Below are positions 11,848-22,830 of a stretch of DNA of 64,000 bases, piece after piece (position 1 is the stretch's first letter; the number at the start of each line of letters is the position of its first letter). Below the pieces are notes generated by a model that worked only from the letters and a program-made list of their open reading frames with translations, did not search any database and had not been told where the DNA came from. This DNA is from Laccaria trichodermophora (taxonomy: Eukaryota; Basidiomycota; Agaricomycetes; Agaricales; Hydnangiaceae). The translations under genes were made by a program, and so were the position numbers. The stretch covers positions 1,922,001 to 1,986,000 of the forward strand of contig JACTVC010000005.1 in the NCBI GenBank assembly GCA_018417955.1, read 5' to 3'.

Positions 11848-13033
11848 GATCCAACACAAACTTTCCCAGATATGCTGCCTTCGCTGTGTACCCATGAAAA
11901 CTGCAATAACTGTTTCCAATGTCTAGCGGTCAAAAATTGGTTTAGCCATTACAATAACACAGTAGACAACCTCATCTTTCGTTCAAACCTACATAGGACT
12001 TGTACTCCCATGGTCAAAGTCGTTAGCAAAGCAAAGAAAAAAGGAGTAAACAATACATCTCAAGACGAATCTGCAGAAACTGATATTCAAGGACCAAGAG
12101 GATGCCTAAACAAGGATGGAATTTGTAAAGCACGATTTCCTAGAGAAAATTTCCATCAAACTGAAGTAGATCCAGTTGACGGTCATCTCAATATGAAAAA
12201 ATTGGAACCTATGATGAACACCCTCACACCTTACGTAACGTACTTAATGCGGTCCAACACTGATGTGACTAGTTTGCTATCGGGCACTGCAGTTAAAGCA
12301 ATCGTGGCCTACATATCTGATGACATCACTAAGCAGAGCTTGAAAACGCATCAAATTTTTTCTTCGGCGTATGATATTTTTGAATCAAATCCACATCTTG
12401 TTGACAGAGAAGTCAAGCTGTTGGAAGGCGCTCGAAAAATATTGCTCAAAGTTGTTAATAGCTTGTCTACGAAGATCGAATTGGGAAGTCCGATGGCTGC
12501 TATGTACCTTTTAGAACATCCAGACCACTACACTAGCCATAAATTTGTGACGTTTTGGTGGAAAGGTTTTGTGTACCACGTTCGTAGGGCCTGGGATACA
12601 ACATCTAACGACGACAATTTAGACGATTATAAATCAGATGAAAACAAGCAAAATAATTTAGAGATGAACATAGATTTGCTGAACACTCACCTCGATGTGG
12701 ATCGCGGCATGGAGATCGATTCAATTGCCGATTTGCCCAAGGAAATTAATGACGATATGAACGTTGATGCCGATTTGCCCGAGAAAACTAACAATGATAT
12801 GAACATTGATCACGACGAAGCGACCAACAATCATATGTACAAAGGAGGAGGTCACGATAATGCATTAAACGACAAAGCCACAAATATAACGACAAGCGAA
12901 GTGGTACAAAAAGTTTTAAGTCAGTTTGACTGTCATAATGAAGAAGACCTCGTTGAACACGGAAATAACGATTATGATGACGAAATGGCTAATCAAAACG
13001 ACGCTCGACATGACGTATACGACGAAAGAATTC
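11848..13033 (+). pseudogene. Helitron Rep, catalytic-tyrosine part
   Basis: Same frame as the preceding segment, continuing after the TGA. It begins with a Cys-rich finger (CTHENCNNCFQC) and contains the Rep segment NTDVTSLLSGTAVKAI followed by AYISDDITK. In Helitron Rep proteins this site normally holds two tyrosines four residues apart (YxxxY). Here the first Tyr (codon 12310-12312) is present but the second position is Asp (12322-12324). The last ~120 codons are acidic with repeated NDDMNVD/NNDMNID blocks. The frame is cut at 13033 by foldback element 2 and resumes at 16286. Confidence 0.8.
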
Positions 13034-16000
13034 ACTAGTGGCTACCACTGTTTATCATAATACCAAGGCATATGCCTAGAGCTAAATATCTATATCTCAA
13101 GCATAATTATGAAAGGCCTTTCATTTGACTTGCTTATGTCTCTCATTCATTTAAATGCTGGGCTTCACTCATAAGTTGTAGGAGAATTACCCTTGTGAAT
13201 TTCATAAAGGTGGCTGGCAATTTCATTGCAGATTTTCATACTTATCTCTCAGTATTTCATTCTGAATTTCATATTTATTCCCACTGCTTTCATTGCGACT
13301 TTTCATTACTCAGCTCTCAATATTTCATTCTGAATTTCATATTTATCCCCACTGCTTTCATTGCGACTTTTCATTATTCAGCTCTCAATATTTCATTCTG
13401 AATGTTATACTTATCCCCACTGCTTTCATTGTGACTTTTCATTATTCAGCTCTCAGTATTTCATTCTGAATTTCATATTTATCCCCACTATTTTCATTGT
13501 GACTTTTCATATTTACCCCCAATATTTTCATTGGGATTTTTCAGATGTATCCCACATGTCAGGGTCCATGCAATGGGCTTCCATGGAAGTGGTCACATGA
13601 CCAGTTACCAAAAATGGTCAAAAACAAAAGTTGTAGCCCTACAGTGTAGCTTCCCAAATCTGTTTGAATTGTATTCTGAAGTGCTCCCATTGTGGAGATA
13701 TGAGGTAAAAGAATGTCAAAAGTGTCATGTTTTTTTTTGTATTTTGTATTTTGTGTTTTTCTCTATGAAAACAAAACCAAATAACATGATTTCAGTATAT
13801 TTAGAAAGCTAAAAGAAAGGGCTACAATTATTGTATCGTGGGAAAAATGACCAAAAAAGGAAGGTGCATGCCCTACTATAACAGTCAGATATATGACAAC
13901 AAAAAAGTCGGACTTATACTACACAGTTTACTGATGCACTATAAAAGACTACAAAAGTTGCACTTAGACTACAAAGTTAGGGTTAGGGCCAAAAGGTTAT
14001 CTTGACTACAAAGTTTGTAGTGTTTTCTTTTTGAAACTACAAAAGTTTGTAGTGTGCGCTTTTTCATTAGAAAAGTGTGTAGTGTCCGCTTTTTGAGACT
14101 ACAAAAGTTTGTAGTGTGCGCTTTTTCATTAGAAAAGTTTGTAGTGTCTGCTTTTTGAGACTACAAAAGTTTGTAGTGTGCGCTTTTTCATTAGAAAAGT
14201 TTGTACTGTCCGCTTTTTAAGACTACAAATGTTTGTACTGTCTGCTTTTTCATTAGAAGAGTTTGTAGTGTCTGCCTTTTCATTTAAAAAGTTTGTAGCT
14301 GACATGTAGTTTATGGTGTCTTTGGCCCTATCTATGTCATGGGATGAGGTTGAAGGATTGCCAGTGGTGCAGCATTGGTATTTGACATCATGCACAAGTT
14401 GTCTTTCACAGTAGGAAAGGCCATTGATACCTGCTGTGCTATCTGAAAACATAATTGTGAGTTCATATGGAAATATGGCTGAAGGATTGACATCACTGTA
14501 TATATCATCAGTTTCTCACATCATGCCCAAGGTGTCTTTCAAGCTAGAGAAGGCTATTCATGTTGATATCTACCCAAGACATGGTCAGCTTGCAACATGA
14601 CCTGACTTAAAGACACCTCAAAGGATGAATCAGCCCATTATATATCACATCTTGCCCAAGTTGGCTTTGAAGCTAGAGAAGGCTATTTATGTTAATATCT
14701 ACTCAATACATGGTCAACTTAGAACATGACCTAGAACACCTCAAAGGGTGAATCAGCCCATCATCCTACAGCCCTCAAAGAGCTGTATCAAAGTTGACTA
14801 TGTTTGGGACAGGCCAGTAGCTATCAATGTGAAAGCAGACAGTGTAAAAGCCCACTTGGGCATCAAGTCAAAAACTCATGATATCATGTCAATCCTTCAG
14901 CCACAGTGCATGATGTCAAATACTAATGCTGCAGCACTAGCAATCCTTCAACCTCATCCCATAACATAGATAGGGCCAAAGACACCCTAAACTACATGTC
15001 AACTACAAACTTTTTTAAATGAAAAGGAGGACACTACAAACTTTTGTAGTCTCAAAAAGCGGACACTACACACTTTTCTAATGAAAAAGCGCACACTACA
15101 AACTTTTCTAATGAAAAGGCTCAACACTACAAACTTTTGTAGTTTCAAAAAGAAAACACTACAAACTTTGTAGTCAAGATAACCTTTTGGCCCTAACCCT
15201 AACTTTGTAGTCTAAGTGCAACTTTTGTAGTCTTTTATAGTGCATCAGTAAACTGTGTAGTATAAGTCCGACTTTTTTGTTGTCATATATCTGACTGTTA
15301 TAGTAGGGCATGCACCTTCCTTTTTTGGTCATTTTTCCCACGATACAATAATTGTAGCCCTTTCTTTTAGCTTTCTAAATATACTGAAATCATGTTATTT
15401 GGTTTTGTTTTCATAGAGAAAAACACAAAATACAAAAAAAAAAAAAACATGACACTTTTGACATTCTTTTACCTCATATCTCCACAATGGGAGCACTTCA
15501 GAATACAATTCAAACAGATTTGGGAAGCTACACTGTAGGGCTACAACTTTTGTTTTTGACCATTTTTGGTAACTGGTCATGTGACCACTTCCATGGAAGC
15601 CCATTGCATGGACCCTGACATGTGGGATACATCTGAAAAATCCCAATGAAAATATTGGGGGTAAATATGAAAAGTCACAATGAAAATAGTGGGGATAAAT
15701 ATGAAATTCAGAATGAAATACTGAGAGCTGAATAATGAAAAGTCACAATGAAAGCAGTGGGGGTAAATATAAAATTCAGAATGAAATACTGAGAGCTGAA
15801 TAATGAAAAGTCACAATGAAAGCAGGGGAATAAATATGAAATTCAGAATGAAATACTGAGAGCTGAATAATGAAAAGTCACAATGAAAGCAGTGGGGGTA
15901 AATATGAAATTCAGAATGAAATCTTGAGAGCTGAATAATGAAAAGTCACAATGAAAACAGTGGGGATAAATATGAAATTCAGAATGAAATATTGAGAGCT

Positions 16001-16277
16001 GAGTTATGAAAAGTCACAATGAAAGCAGTGGGAATAAATATGAATTCAGAATGAAATACTGAGAGATAAGTATGAAAATCTGCAATGAAATTGCCAGCCA
16101 CCTTTATGAAATTCACTAGGGTAATTCTCCTACAACTTATGAGTGAAGCCCAGCATTTAAATGAATGAGAGACATAAGCAAGTCAAATGAAAGGCCTTTC
16201 ATAATTATGCTTGAGATATAGATATTTAGCTCTAGGCATATGCCTTGGTATTATGATAAAAGCGGTAGCCACCAGTC
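13034..16277. mobile_element. Giant foldback element 2 (3.2 kb, 8-bp TSD) inside the Helitron
   Basis: The direct repeat AAGAATTC flanks it (13026-13033 and 16278-16285). The left end is ACTAGTGGCTACCACT; the right end reversed is ACTGGTGGCTACCGCT after one extra base. Arms mirror each other to an inner spacer at about 14395-14880. The right arm is 134 bp longer, about two units of its ~68-bp ATTTCAT array (13245-13520 against 15655-16090). Cores lie at about 13555-13870 and 15300-15620, ACTACAAA arrays at about 13900-14300 and 14990-15260. TTAGGGTTAGGG occurs between core and array on both arms. No protein gene is present. Confidence 0.87.
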
Positions 16278-16285
16278 AAGAATTC

Positions 16286-17280
16286 ACACTCTTGAGAAAC
16301 TATATGAGGGTGGTATGGCTTTTGGTCCAAGGCAAGACGATGACCAAACTAAGAATGAGGATAAAGTTGTCCTGGGGCGAGAACAAGGTCACTATGTTGC
16401 TAAATCCAATGTAGATGACTACATTTATCAACCTGAAGCTTTCTCAAATCTTACTCTCATTGAATGGATGCAGACATCGGTGAGAAAGCGTCGGTCGAAG
16501 AAAGCCCAAATAGATTTCCTCGAAGTATTGCAAACAGCACATGACGTGGATATTCAAGAAGTTGAGAGGGACGACGACACCCTCAACATCTTGAAACATG
16601 CCTTTTTGCCCGAACATCCTCTATACAAAACACATGCCGTCTCTTGCGACCCCAATCGATTAACAAACTTCATACCCAACTTTGTTGGAGGCACTTTACC
16701 CCGCGCTGACCAGGGAGACAGAGAATTTTACTGTTGTACTATGCTCACTCTGCTTGTTCCTTGGAGAACTGGTAAGGAATTAAAACAAGAAGGCGAAAGT
16801 TGGCATGACACTTTTACCACGTTTCCATTTTCTTCTGAACAAAAGAGGTTGATGAGTAACTTCAACTTGAGGTACGAGTGCAACGATGCAAGAGATGATT
16901 ATCACGCTGTATTGAAAGCAAAAGGTGTTGCGGCGAATAAAGTATTCTCTATTGGTGATAGGTTCATGGGTGAAGTTGATCTTGACATCGACCCAGACAA
17001 CGGAACAACATATGGTTTAGAATATGATATAATGGATGAGACAGCCTCAGAAATTGGCAAAATCTCTCAACGCAAACTTTCCCAGATGGCCGATGTGGAC
17101 AGAATCATGATGTCTTGTGGTTGGCTCGACAATTGCAAAAATTATATAATACAGCCCTACACACATTTCAAGCCACAAATATTACGTAGCGCAAATCAGT
17201 GGAAAACACTCGTTAACGAAGCAAAGCAAAAACTGTTAACACTAAAAAATGCACATCTGCCTACGTCTGAAGAGCAATAA
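16286..17280 (+). pseudogene. Helitron protein, linker between Rep and helicase
   Basis: Continues the Rep frame: reading across the AAGAATTC duplication gives DERIHTLEKL without a break. The segment carries the usual Helitron linker features such as FLPEHPLYKTH, VPNFVGG-like (IPNFVGGTLPRAD) and YCCTMLTLLVPWRTGKEL. It ends at a TAA (17278-17280) and the next helicase segment continues in the same frame, so this is a nonsense mutation and not a gene end. Confidence 0.8.
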
Positions 17281-19068
17281 CCCATAGATTCAGATAAATC
17301 TTCAGATAAAGTACGTGTGTTAACTGCGAATTATTTCACCAAGACATTCAAAGCGCAGAAGGAGATTCATAACGACATAATCGATGAAACGGTGATAAAG
17401 TACGAACTAAATGACGAACAAGAGCGAGCTTTTCGAATTGTCGCTAACCATGCCTCCTCTTTGGCACCCCCAAATCAACTAAAAATGTATCTCGGCGGTA
17501 TGGGAGGTACCGGCAAGAGTCAAGTACTCAAGGCTATTGCAGAAATGTTTGAACGGAAAAAGGAGGCCCATCGTTTTATAATATTAGCGCCTACGGGTAC
17601 CGCAGCCGCTTTATTAAATGGTCATACTTATCATTCGGTGTTAAGTATACGCATTTCAAAAAAAGAAGATGAGGATCGACAACCTCGTATTTCCGAAGCG
17701 AAAGTGGTACACGACGTGCGCATACGCATGCAAGGCGTACAATATGTCTTCATTGATGAAATATCCATGGTAGCATGTCATGAGCTCTACGCTATTAGTT
17801 CACATTTAAGTCAAGTTCGAAACGTTCACGATAAACCTTTTGGTGGTATTAACATGATCATAGCGGGAGACTTTGCTCAACTACCCCCCGCAAGAGGACA
17901 TGCCCTTTATAGCAATGAAGTTGCCAAAGTTCAAGACTTCTCACATTCTAAGAATTCACAAGAAAGCATGATAGGTAAAATCTTATGGCATCAATTTACT
18001 ACAGTTGTTATTTTGAAACAAAATATGAGGCAAACAGTACAGTCTCCTGAAGATGCAAAATTGCGAACTGCTTTGGAAAACATGAGATACGCAGCTTGTA
18101 CGCACAGTGACATCACCTTTTTGAACACTAGAATTGCCGGCAGACGAAGGGATCAACCTCAAATCAATGACCCTCGCTTTCGACACGTGTCAATCATAAC
18201 TGCCTGGAATTCTCAAAAAGACAGAATTAACGAGATAGGTAGCAATCGTTTTGCTCGTGATACTGGTCAAAGCCTGGAGCATTTCTACTCCATTGACAAA
18301 CTTAGCAACTCCGCTTCGCCCACAGGAAAAACTGGTCGCCTGGGAAACATTGCTATCGGACTACAAAGTGTCTTATGGGATGCATCGCCGTGTACCAGTG
18401 AACACATTCCAGGAAAATTGTCAATCTGTTTAGGTATGCCCGTCATGGTCAGGATCAACGACGCTACAGAACTCTGCATCACAAAAGGACAAGAGGCTGT
18501 CATCGTAGGATGGAATGATTTCATCGGAGACCATGGAAAAAAGGTACTAGAAACACTGTTCGTGAAACTCGTAAATCCCCCAAGAAATGTAGAACTGCCA
18601 GGCCTTCCACTCAACGTCGTACCTATGTCAAGAACGAGTTCTACAGTCAAAGCTCTACTGCCCAACGATCATATGGTCACCCTCACTCGACAACAAGTTA
18701 TGGTCTTGCCCAATTTTTCTATGACTGATTATGCTGCTCAAGGTAAGACCCGACCTTTAAACATTGTGGAGCTCAATAATTGCAAGACCACTCAATCTTA
18801 TTACACCTGCCTGTCCAGAAGTGCATCGGCTGATGGCACTATCATTGTCCAAGGTTTTGACGCTCATAAAATAACAAAAGGTATATCAGGTTTCCTCAGA
18901 CAAGAATTTAGAGAATTGTTTTTACTCGATGAGGTAACAACTATGCGTTACCACGGGACGTTACCTGAAGGCATCTTCAGAGACTTGAGAAATCCAACCA
19001 TCCGCACATATCAATTGTGGAAAAGAATCGAAAAAAAAAGGAGCAATTGCCTTGCATTGCCGCGTTGA
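17281..19068 (+). pseudogene. Helitron SF1B (Pif1-like) helicase domain
   Basis: About 590 codons. Walker A is GGMGGTGKSQV (about 17494-17526), motif Ia follows (LAPTGTAAALL), and Walker B/motif II is YVFIDEISMV (about 17740-17770). Later motifs include GDFAQLPPARG (motif III) and, near the C-terminus, TDYAAQGKTRPL and SYYTCLSRS, typical of Pif1/RecD-type helicases. The 5'-3' DNA helicase unwinds the donor strand during Helitron rolling-circle transposition. All core ATPase motifs look intact. The frame is lost at a run of nine A near 19032; the following residues continue in the +1 frame. Confidence 0.88.
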
Positions 19069-20095
19069 GATGGGGCCCTACAGATCAAGAAATAAAAGAC
19101 ATACAAAAGGATGGCACCTGGGACCTCAAAATAAATGCCCAGACCGCCATTTCAAACTATATCCCTGATCCAAGTAAAATCAAACCTAAAACGAATACAT
19201 CTTCAACTGAAAAAGCCAAAAAAAAAAACCAATACGACGACACAATCCAAAATGACAATAACTAATTATTCGCTGGTAGGTCCTTTCTGGGATGCCGTCT
19301 CATATAGTTGTGCTTACGACGCACCCTTTGCGATCCTGTATAATATGTGGAAAGAAAACAAACGTGCACATACGATCAAGTTGTCCTCACTCAGCGTTTA
19401 TATGAAAACTGTGGTACAAGGTTTCGCAGCCTATGAAAATGGCACATGCAGCCTTGAAGTCGCCAGAGATATCACGCGACAACTACTGTACAAGTATGAC
19501 AACGACTCATATCCAAAGGGCCATGTTTTTACCAACATCCAACAGCTTATCAAGGAAATTGTAGGTCATCCTTCCATGTTTACTTCGCCTGTTACTTGTC
19601 CTGATTGCAATTACAAAACTACTCAAATGTTTGGTAACATCAGGGAATTTACGGCACTTGAAGGTTTAGAACTACAGCAAACCCAACACCGTCGTCTTTC
19701 TGAAGCACTTTAAATCCACTTGAACGGTTGGCGACGTTGCCCAAAATGTTTCAGACATTCCTATGAAGTCATGCTTCGCCTGCCTGATATTTTACCATAT
19801 GCACCCCACTTGTTAGTGGTACAGCTTCATCAAGAAGATCTGATCATCGACACCAAATTCAAACTGTTTCGATAATAGGTCATTAACATTTACCTTGCAT
19901 GGTGTAATTTACGTGGGTAATTATCATTTCAACAGTCGCATCATCACTTCGGACAGGAAGATATGGTTCCATGACGGCCAAAATGGAGCGCGCGCATTTC
20001 CAGTATCACATATACATTCACAGCCCTCTGACACATGGTTAAATACATGCAATGACAAACATGCCTCTTTCACAATATATTCTCTGATTGGTTGA
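19069..20095 (+). pseudogene. Helitron C-terminal USP-like cysteine peptidase domain (broken)
   Basis: Spread over several frames by two A-run frameshifts (about 19032 and 19213-19223), a TAA at 19711-19713 and a further shift near 19870. Pieces in order: a linker (LRWGPTDQEI), then FWDAVSYSCAYDAPF, resembling the Cys box of ubiquitin-specific proteases; CPDC and CPKC pairs about 60 residues apart, as in the USP zinc finger; and GVIYVGNYHFNSRI with WFHDG, resembling the His box. Such a domain downstream of the helicase is common in mushroom Helitrons as I remember them. Its role is unknown; deubiquitination is an inference from the fold. It is dead in this copy. Confidence 0.55.
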
Positions 20096-20399
20096 GTCCC
20101 GATAGTAATATCTCTCAACATCTTGTGGTCAGCCAAAGATCTGTCCAATGCAGAACTTTTGTTGCAACCAGCTGCGGAGGATGCCACTGCTGTTGTTGAT
20201 GGGTGACCTATTGGTGGTTCTCACATCGTTGTTCAGGGTGACGGCCTATGATGCTGGTGGTAATGACAGCAACATTTCTCACCCTGTGTCACCATCACCG
20301 ACTGTCAAGTAAGTAGCTTCCAGCATCAAGAACTTGAATGCCCGCTATTTGGCAACCTGTCTTTCCAAGGGGACCAACCAAACATCTACAAATTTTAGA

Positions 20400-20425
20400 C
20401 TGAAAAGTGGACGTCCACTTTTCAG
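20400..20425. repeat. 26-bp perfect palindrome, copy B
   Basis: Perfect two-fold symmetry about GTGGACGTCCAC. With flanks (ACAAATTTT on the left, AAAATTTGT on the right) the symmetry extends to about 50 bp with few mismatches. The stretch 20098-20440 around it holds no clear gene. Confidence 0.75.
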
Positions 20426-20460
20426 TTCAAAATTTGTCATTGTTTGTCATATTCCAAGTA

Positions 20461-21690
20461 CAGCCACTATACGCAAGACTGCCATGGTGACAACGACCAG
20501 AACGTTCGGTTCTGAAGTCAGTATCACGTCCACCAGCACCAACACTCCTCCACTAGCAGATAATGAAGAAGAAAATGGCAACAGAGATTGGTCGCGAGAG
20601 GAGGGGAGAGGCCGATCCAACAATACCACCTGGTGCGACACTTGTTCAGGAGCCTGAGCTGTCGGTGCTAAACATCCCAACTTCTGTTGGCAAGTTCGAG
20701 CTCAAGAAAAGGCACATACTTATGGCCATTGCTGTTGCTGTCTTTGCCCTACTTTTGAACATTCAGTCCGTGGAAGGCTTCGAAGCTAATTGATGCTTTG
20801 CGATCATTGTTTTTTGCACTATTATTTGGGTTACAGAGGTCTGGTTTTGTGACATTTTACTGAAATTTCCCTGACTAGACATTCATCCAGGCCATCCCCT
20901 TATTTGTCACGTCTATCTGTGTTCCTTTGCTTCTAGTTCTTCTTAGAGTCATCCGCGACGAAGGTGATGGACAGTTATTGACGCCTGCTGCCACAAAGTA
21001 TGTCATGATCAAACCCGCATCTCAAGGATCTCATTCTCAATCTTTTTCAGATATGTTTTTTTCCATCATGTTCTCACCAACGATCATGCTATCAATCGGA
21101 GGCTTTACCATTTCATCTGCCCCAACAAGACCAATTTTGACCGAGCGCTGATCACTCGCGTTCTCACATTACCACCCAAGCACCATTCTTCTTGCATTCA
21201 TGGGCATGTCGCGTTTCACCAGCATGTGGATCAGGTGATATCTATTCCTCATGGTCATAAGCTGTTCACTCTTACTCACATTCATGGTTAACCTAGTGAT
21301 GTTGCTGCCTCCACACTGTGCTTCACCCTGATACATAGGTATCATCTGACCTCCATTATTATTGTTTTCCACTGAAACCAACGTGCCTCTCTCTAGCCCA
21401 TTTTGCAGACACTAACAGACCTCGGCATTTGGCAATCAATCACATTGGCCGCAAACATCGGTGGACAGCTCACTGTTATCGTCACCACAAAATATCATTG
21501 TGCTGCAGGCGATGGACTCATCGCTTGACTGCACAAAGTGGTTTGCTGTGGCTCTACCCATTTCGGCTGGGCAAAAACGACATTCCGAGACTTGTGATTC
21601 TGGAGGCTGTGCTGAGTTTTATACAACCTTCACCGTATTGAGTATCACATGGCTAAGGCTAGGTGAGTGGGGTTCCTTGAACGAGTAGTA
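20461..21690 (+). pseudogene. Low-affinity phosphate transporter (PHO91/PHO90-like, DASS family), N-terminal and middle part
   Basis: Recognised from several conserved blocks scattered over frames: ATLVQEPELSVLNIP, ILMAIAVAVFALLLNIQ (first membrane helix), CFAIIVFCTIIWVTE joined over an intron to AIPLFVTSICVPLLLVLLRV, then MFSPTIMLSIGGFTIS, FDRALITRVLTL, STILLAFMGM, SSPQNIIVLQAMD and KWFAVALPIS. These match the sodium/phosphate symporter domain of vacuolar PHO91-type carriers. An in-frame TGA at 20791-20793 replaces the Arg expected before CFA. Numerous shifts and the lack of the C-terminal third show it is dead. The N-terminal SPX domain of full-length members is not found upstream. Confidence 0.65.
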
Positions 21691-22830
21691 TTATTTGATA
21701 GAATTCCGATTCAATGCAGCGGTAGGAATCTTGGTCTCAACACAAGCGCCTCACGAAGGCAATTTCAAATGATACTCTGATGGTGAAGCAGGGGTCTCGT
21801 GCCATGGAATGAGTGTTAGTCCGGTGGGATTGTTTTCCTCACTGCCATGTTTGGTTCGTCCCCTTCCTGCTCGAGGATCAAAGTTTGGAAAGGGTAATTG
21901 ATGATTGGCGGACATACAGCTGCGGTCTCAGCCGCCCTTGTTCATCGCACGGCTGGGAAATCGGTTGCTGGGCTTCAGGCGAACGTCACTGACAGTGATA
22001 AGAAGGAGTTTGAAGTTGTGTCTGTTCAAGTTTCTCAAACCTTTTTCTGATTTTCATCTCAACTTATGTGAGGTTTAGCAAAGGTTAGAACAATATCCGA
22101 TACTCGCATCGTGGAGCATATATTTTATACAATGGTGTGTCCGTTCCGCGCTATCACCAAAGAAATCCACATGAGTAAAACTTACCCCTCGCCTATGGAT
22201 GCCATAAATTTCAAGGGACATATACCAGCCCACTTCATTCACTAAAATATTACTTGACTTTTTTCGCAGGCCACTGGTAGGTTTTTACCCTGACGACTGC
22301 AACTCCGGACACGAGTCCCACAACACATCTAATCTCCAGGTCCACATGTTCGGGTCTGGGGGAACCATTTGCGTCAAATCCAGCTCTTGAACGTACGTGA
22401 ATTTAACCGATACCCAAGAAAAGAAACTGTCACACATGTCTGAGGACATGCGAAACCCGAGCCAGGGCAGATAGCGCTTACGTGTGAAGTCGGAGATGCT
22501 TTCCCAATTGCATGCTACTGTAAGTCTTACGTTATGACTATATTCTGGACCAATGTATGATTTTCTCGCAGATTTAGCGCCTTTTTTGGACTGTTGTGCA
22601 CACCGACCACACTATCCACGTCCTAACAATGTGGGACTGCGGGGCAATATATCTCATCTGCATAGACTTGCTGCGCACCAAAACGACCATGTCCACAAAT
22701 CCTTCACAACTTCTACTCCCTCTTCATGTATCGTACATCCAGATAAATGCGTGGAAAGCAACCAGCATTATAAATAGCTGTTCATCAACACATCTTCTTG
22801 TTTACAGTGAAATCGCCCTCCCACAGATGG
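21691..22830. other. No recognised gene
   Basis: Open stretches are short. About 21690-22030 may be decayed continuation of the transporter; 22553-22830 contains a plus-strand open stretch of about 85 codons with no known motif. Foldback element 3 truncates whatever gene lies here. Confidence 0.4.

Larger units (their letters stand above)
8349..20097 (+). mobile_element. Helitron (autonomous type, decayed); borders uncertain
   Basis: Rep and helicase domains in the order typical of Helitrons, followed by a cysteine-peptidase-like region, all on the plus strand. I could not fix the ends: no clear TC start or hairpin plus CTRR end was seen. A GTTGAG...CTCAAC hairpin lies just after the last domain at about 20093-20120, and direct copies of a 26-bp palindrome lie at 6700 and 20400. 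The element is broken by stops, frameshifts and foldback element 2. Confidence 0.7.

Noticed and set aside
20090..20125. GTTGAG...CTCAAC hairpin as the definite Helitron 3' end
   Set aside because: No CTRR follows at the expected distance and a 15-base loop is unusual, so the border was left open.
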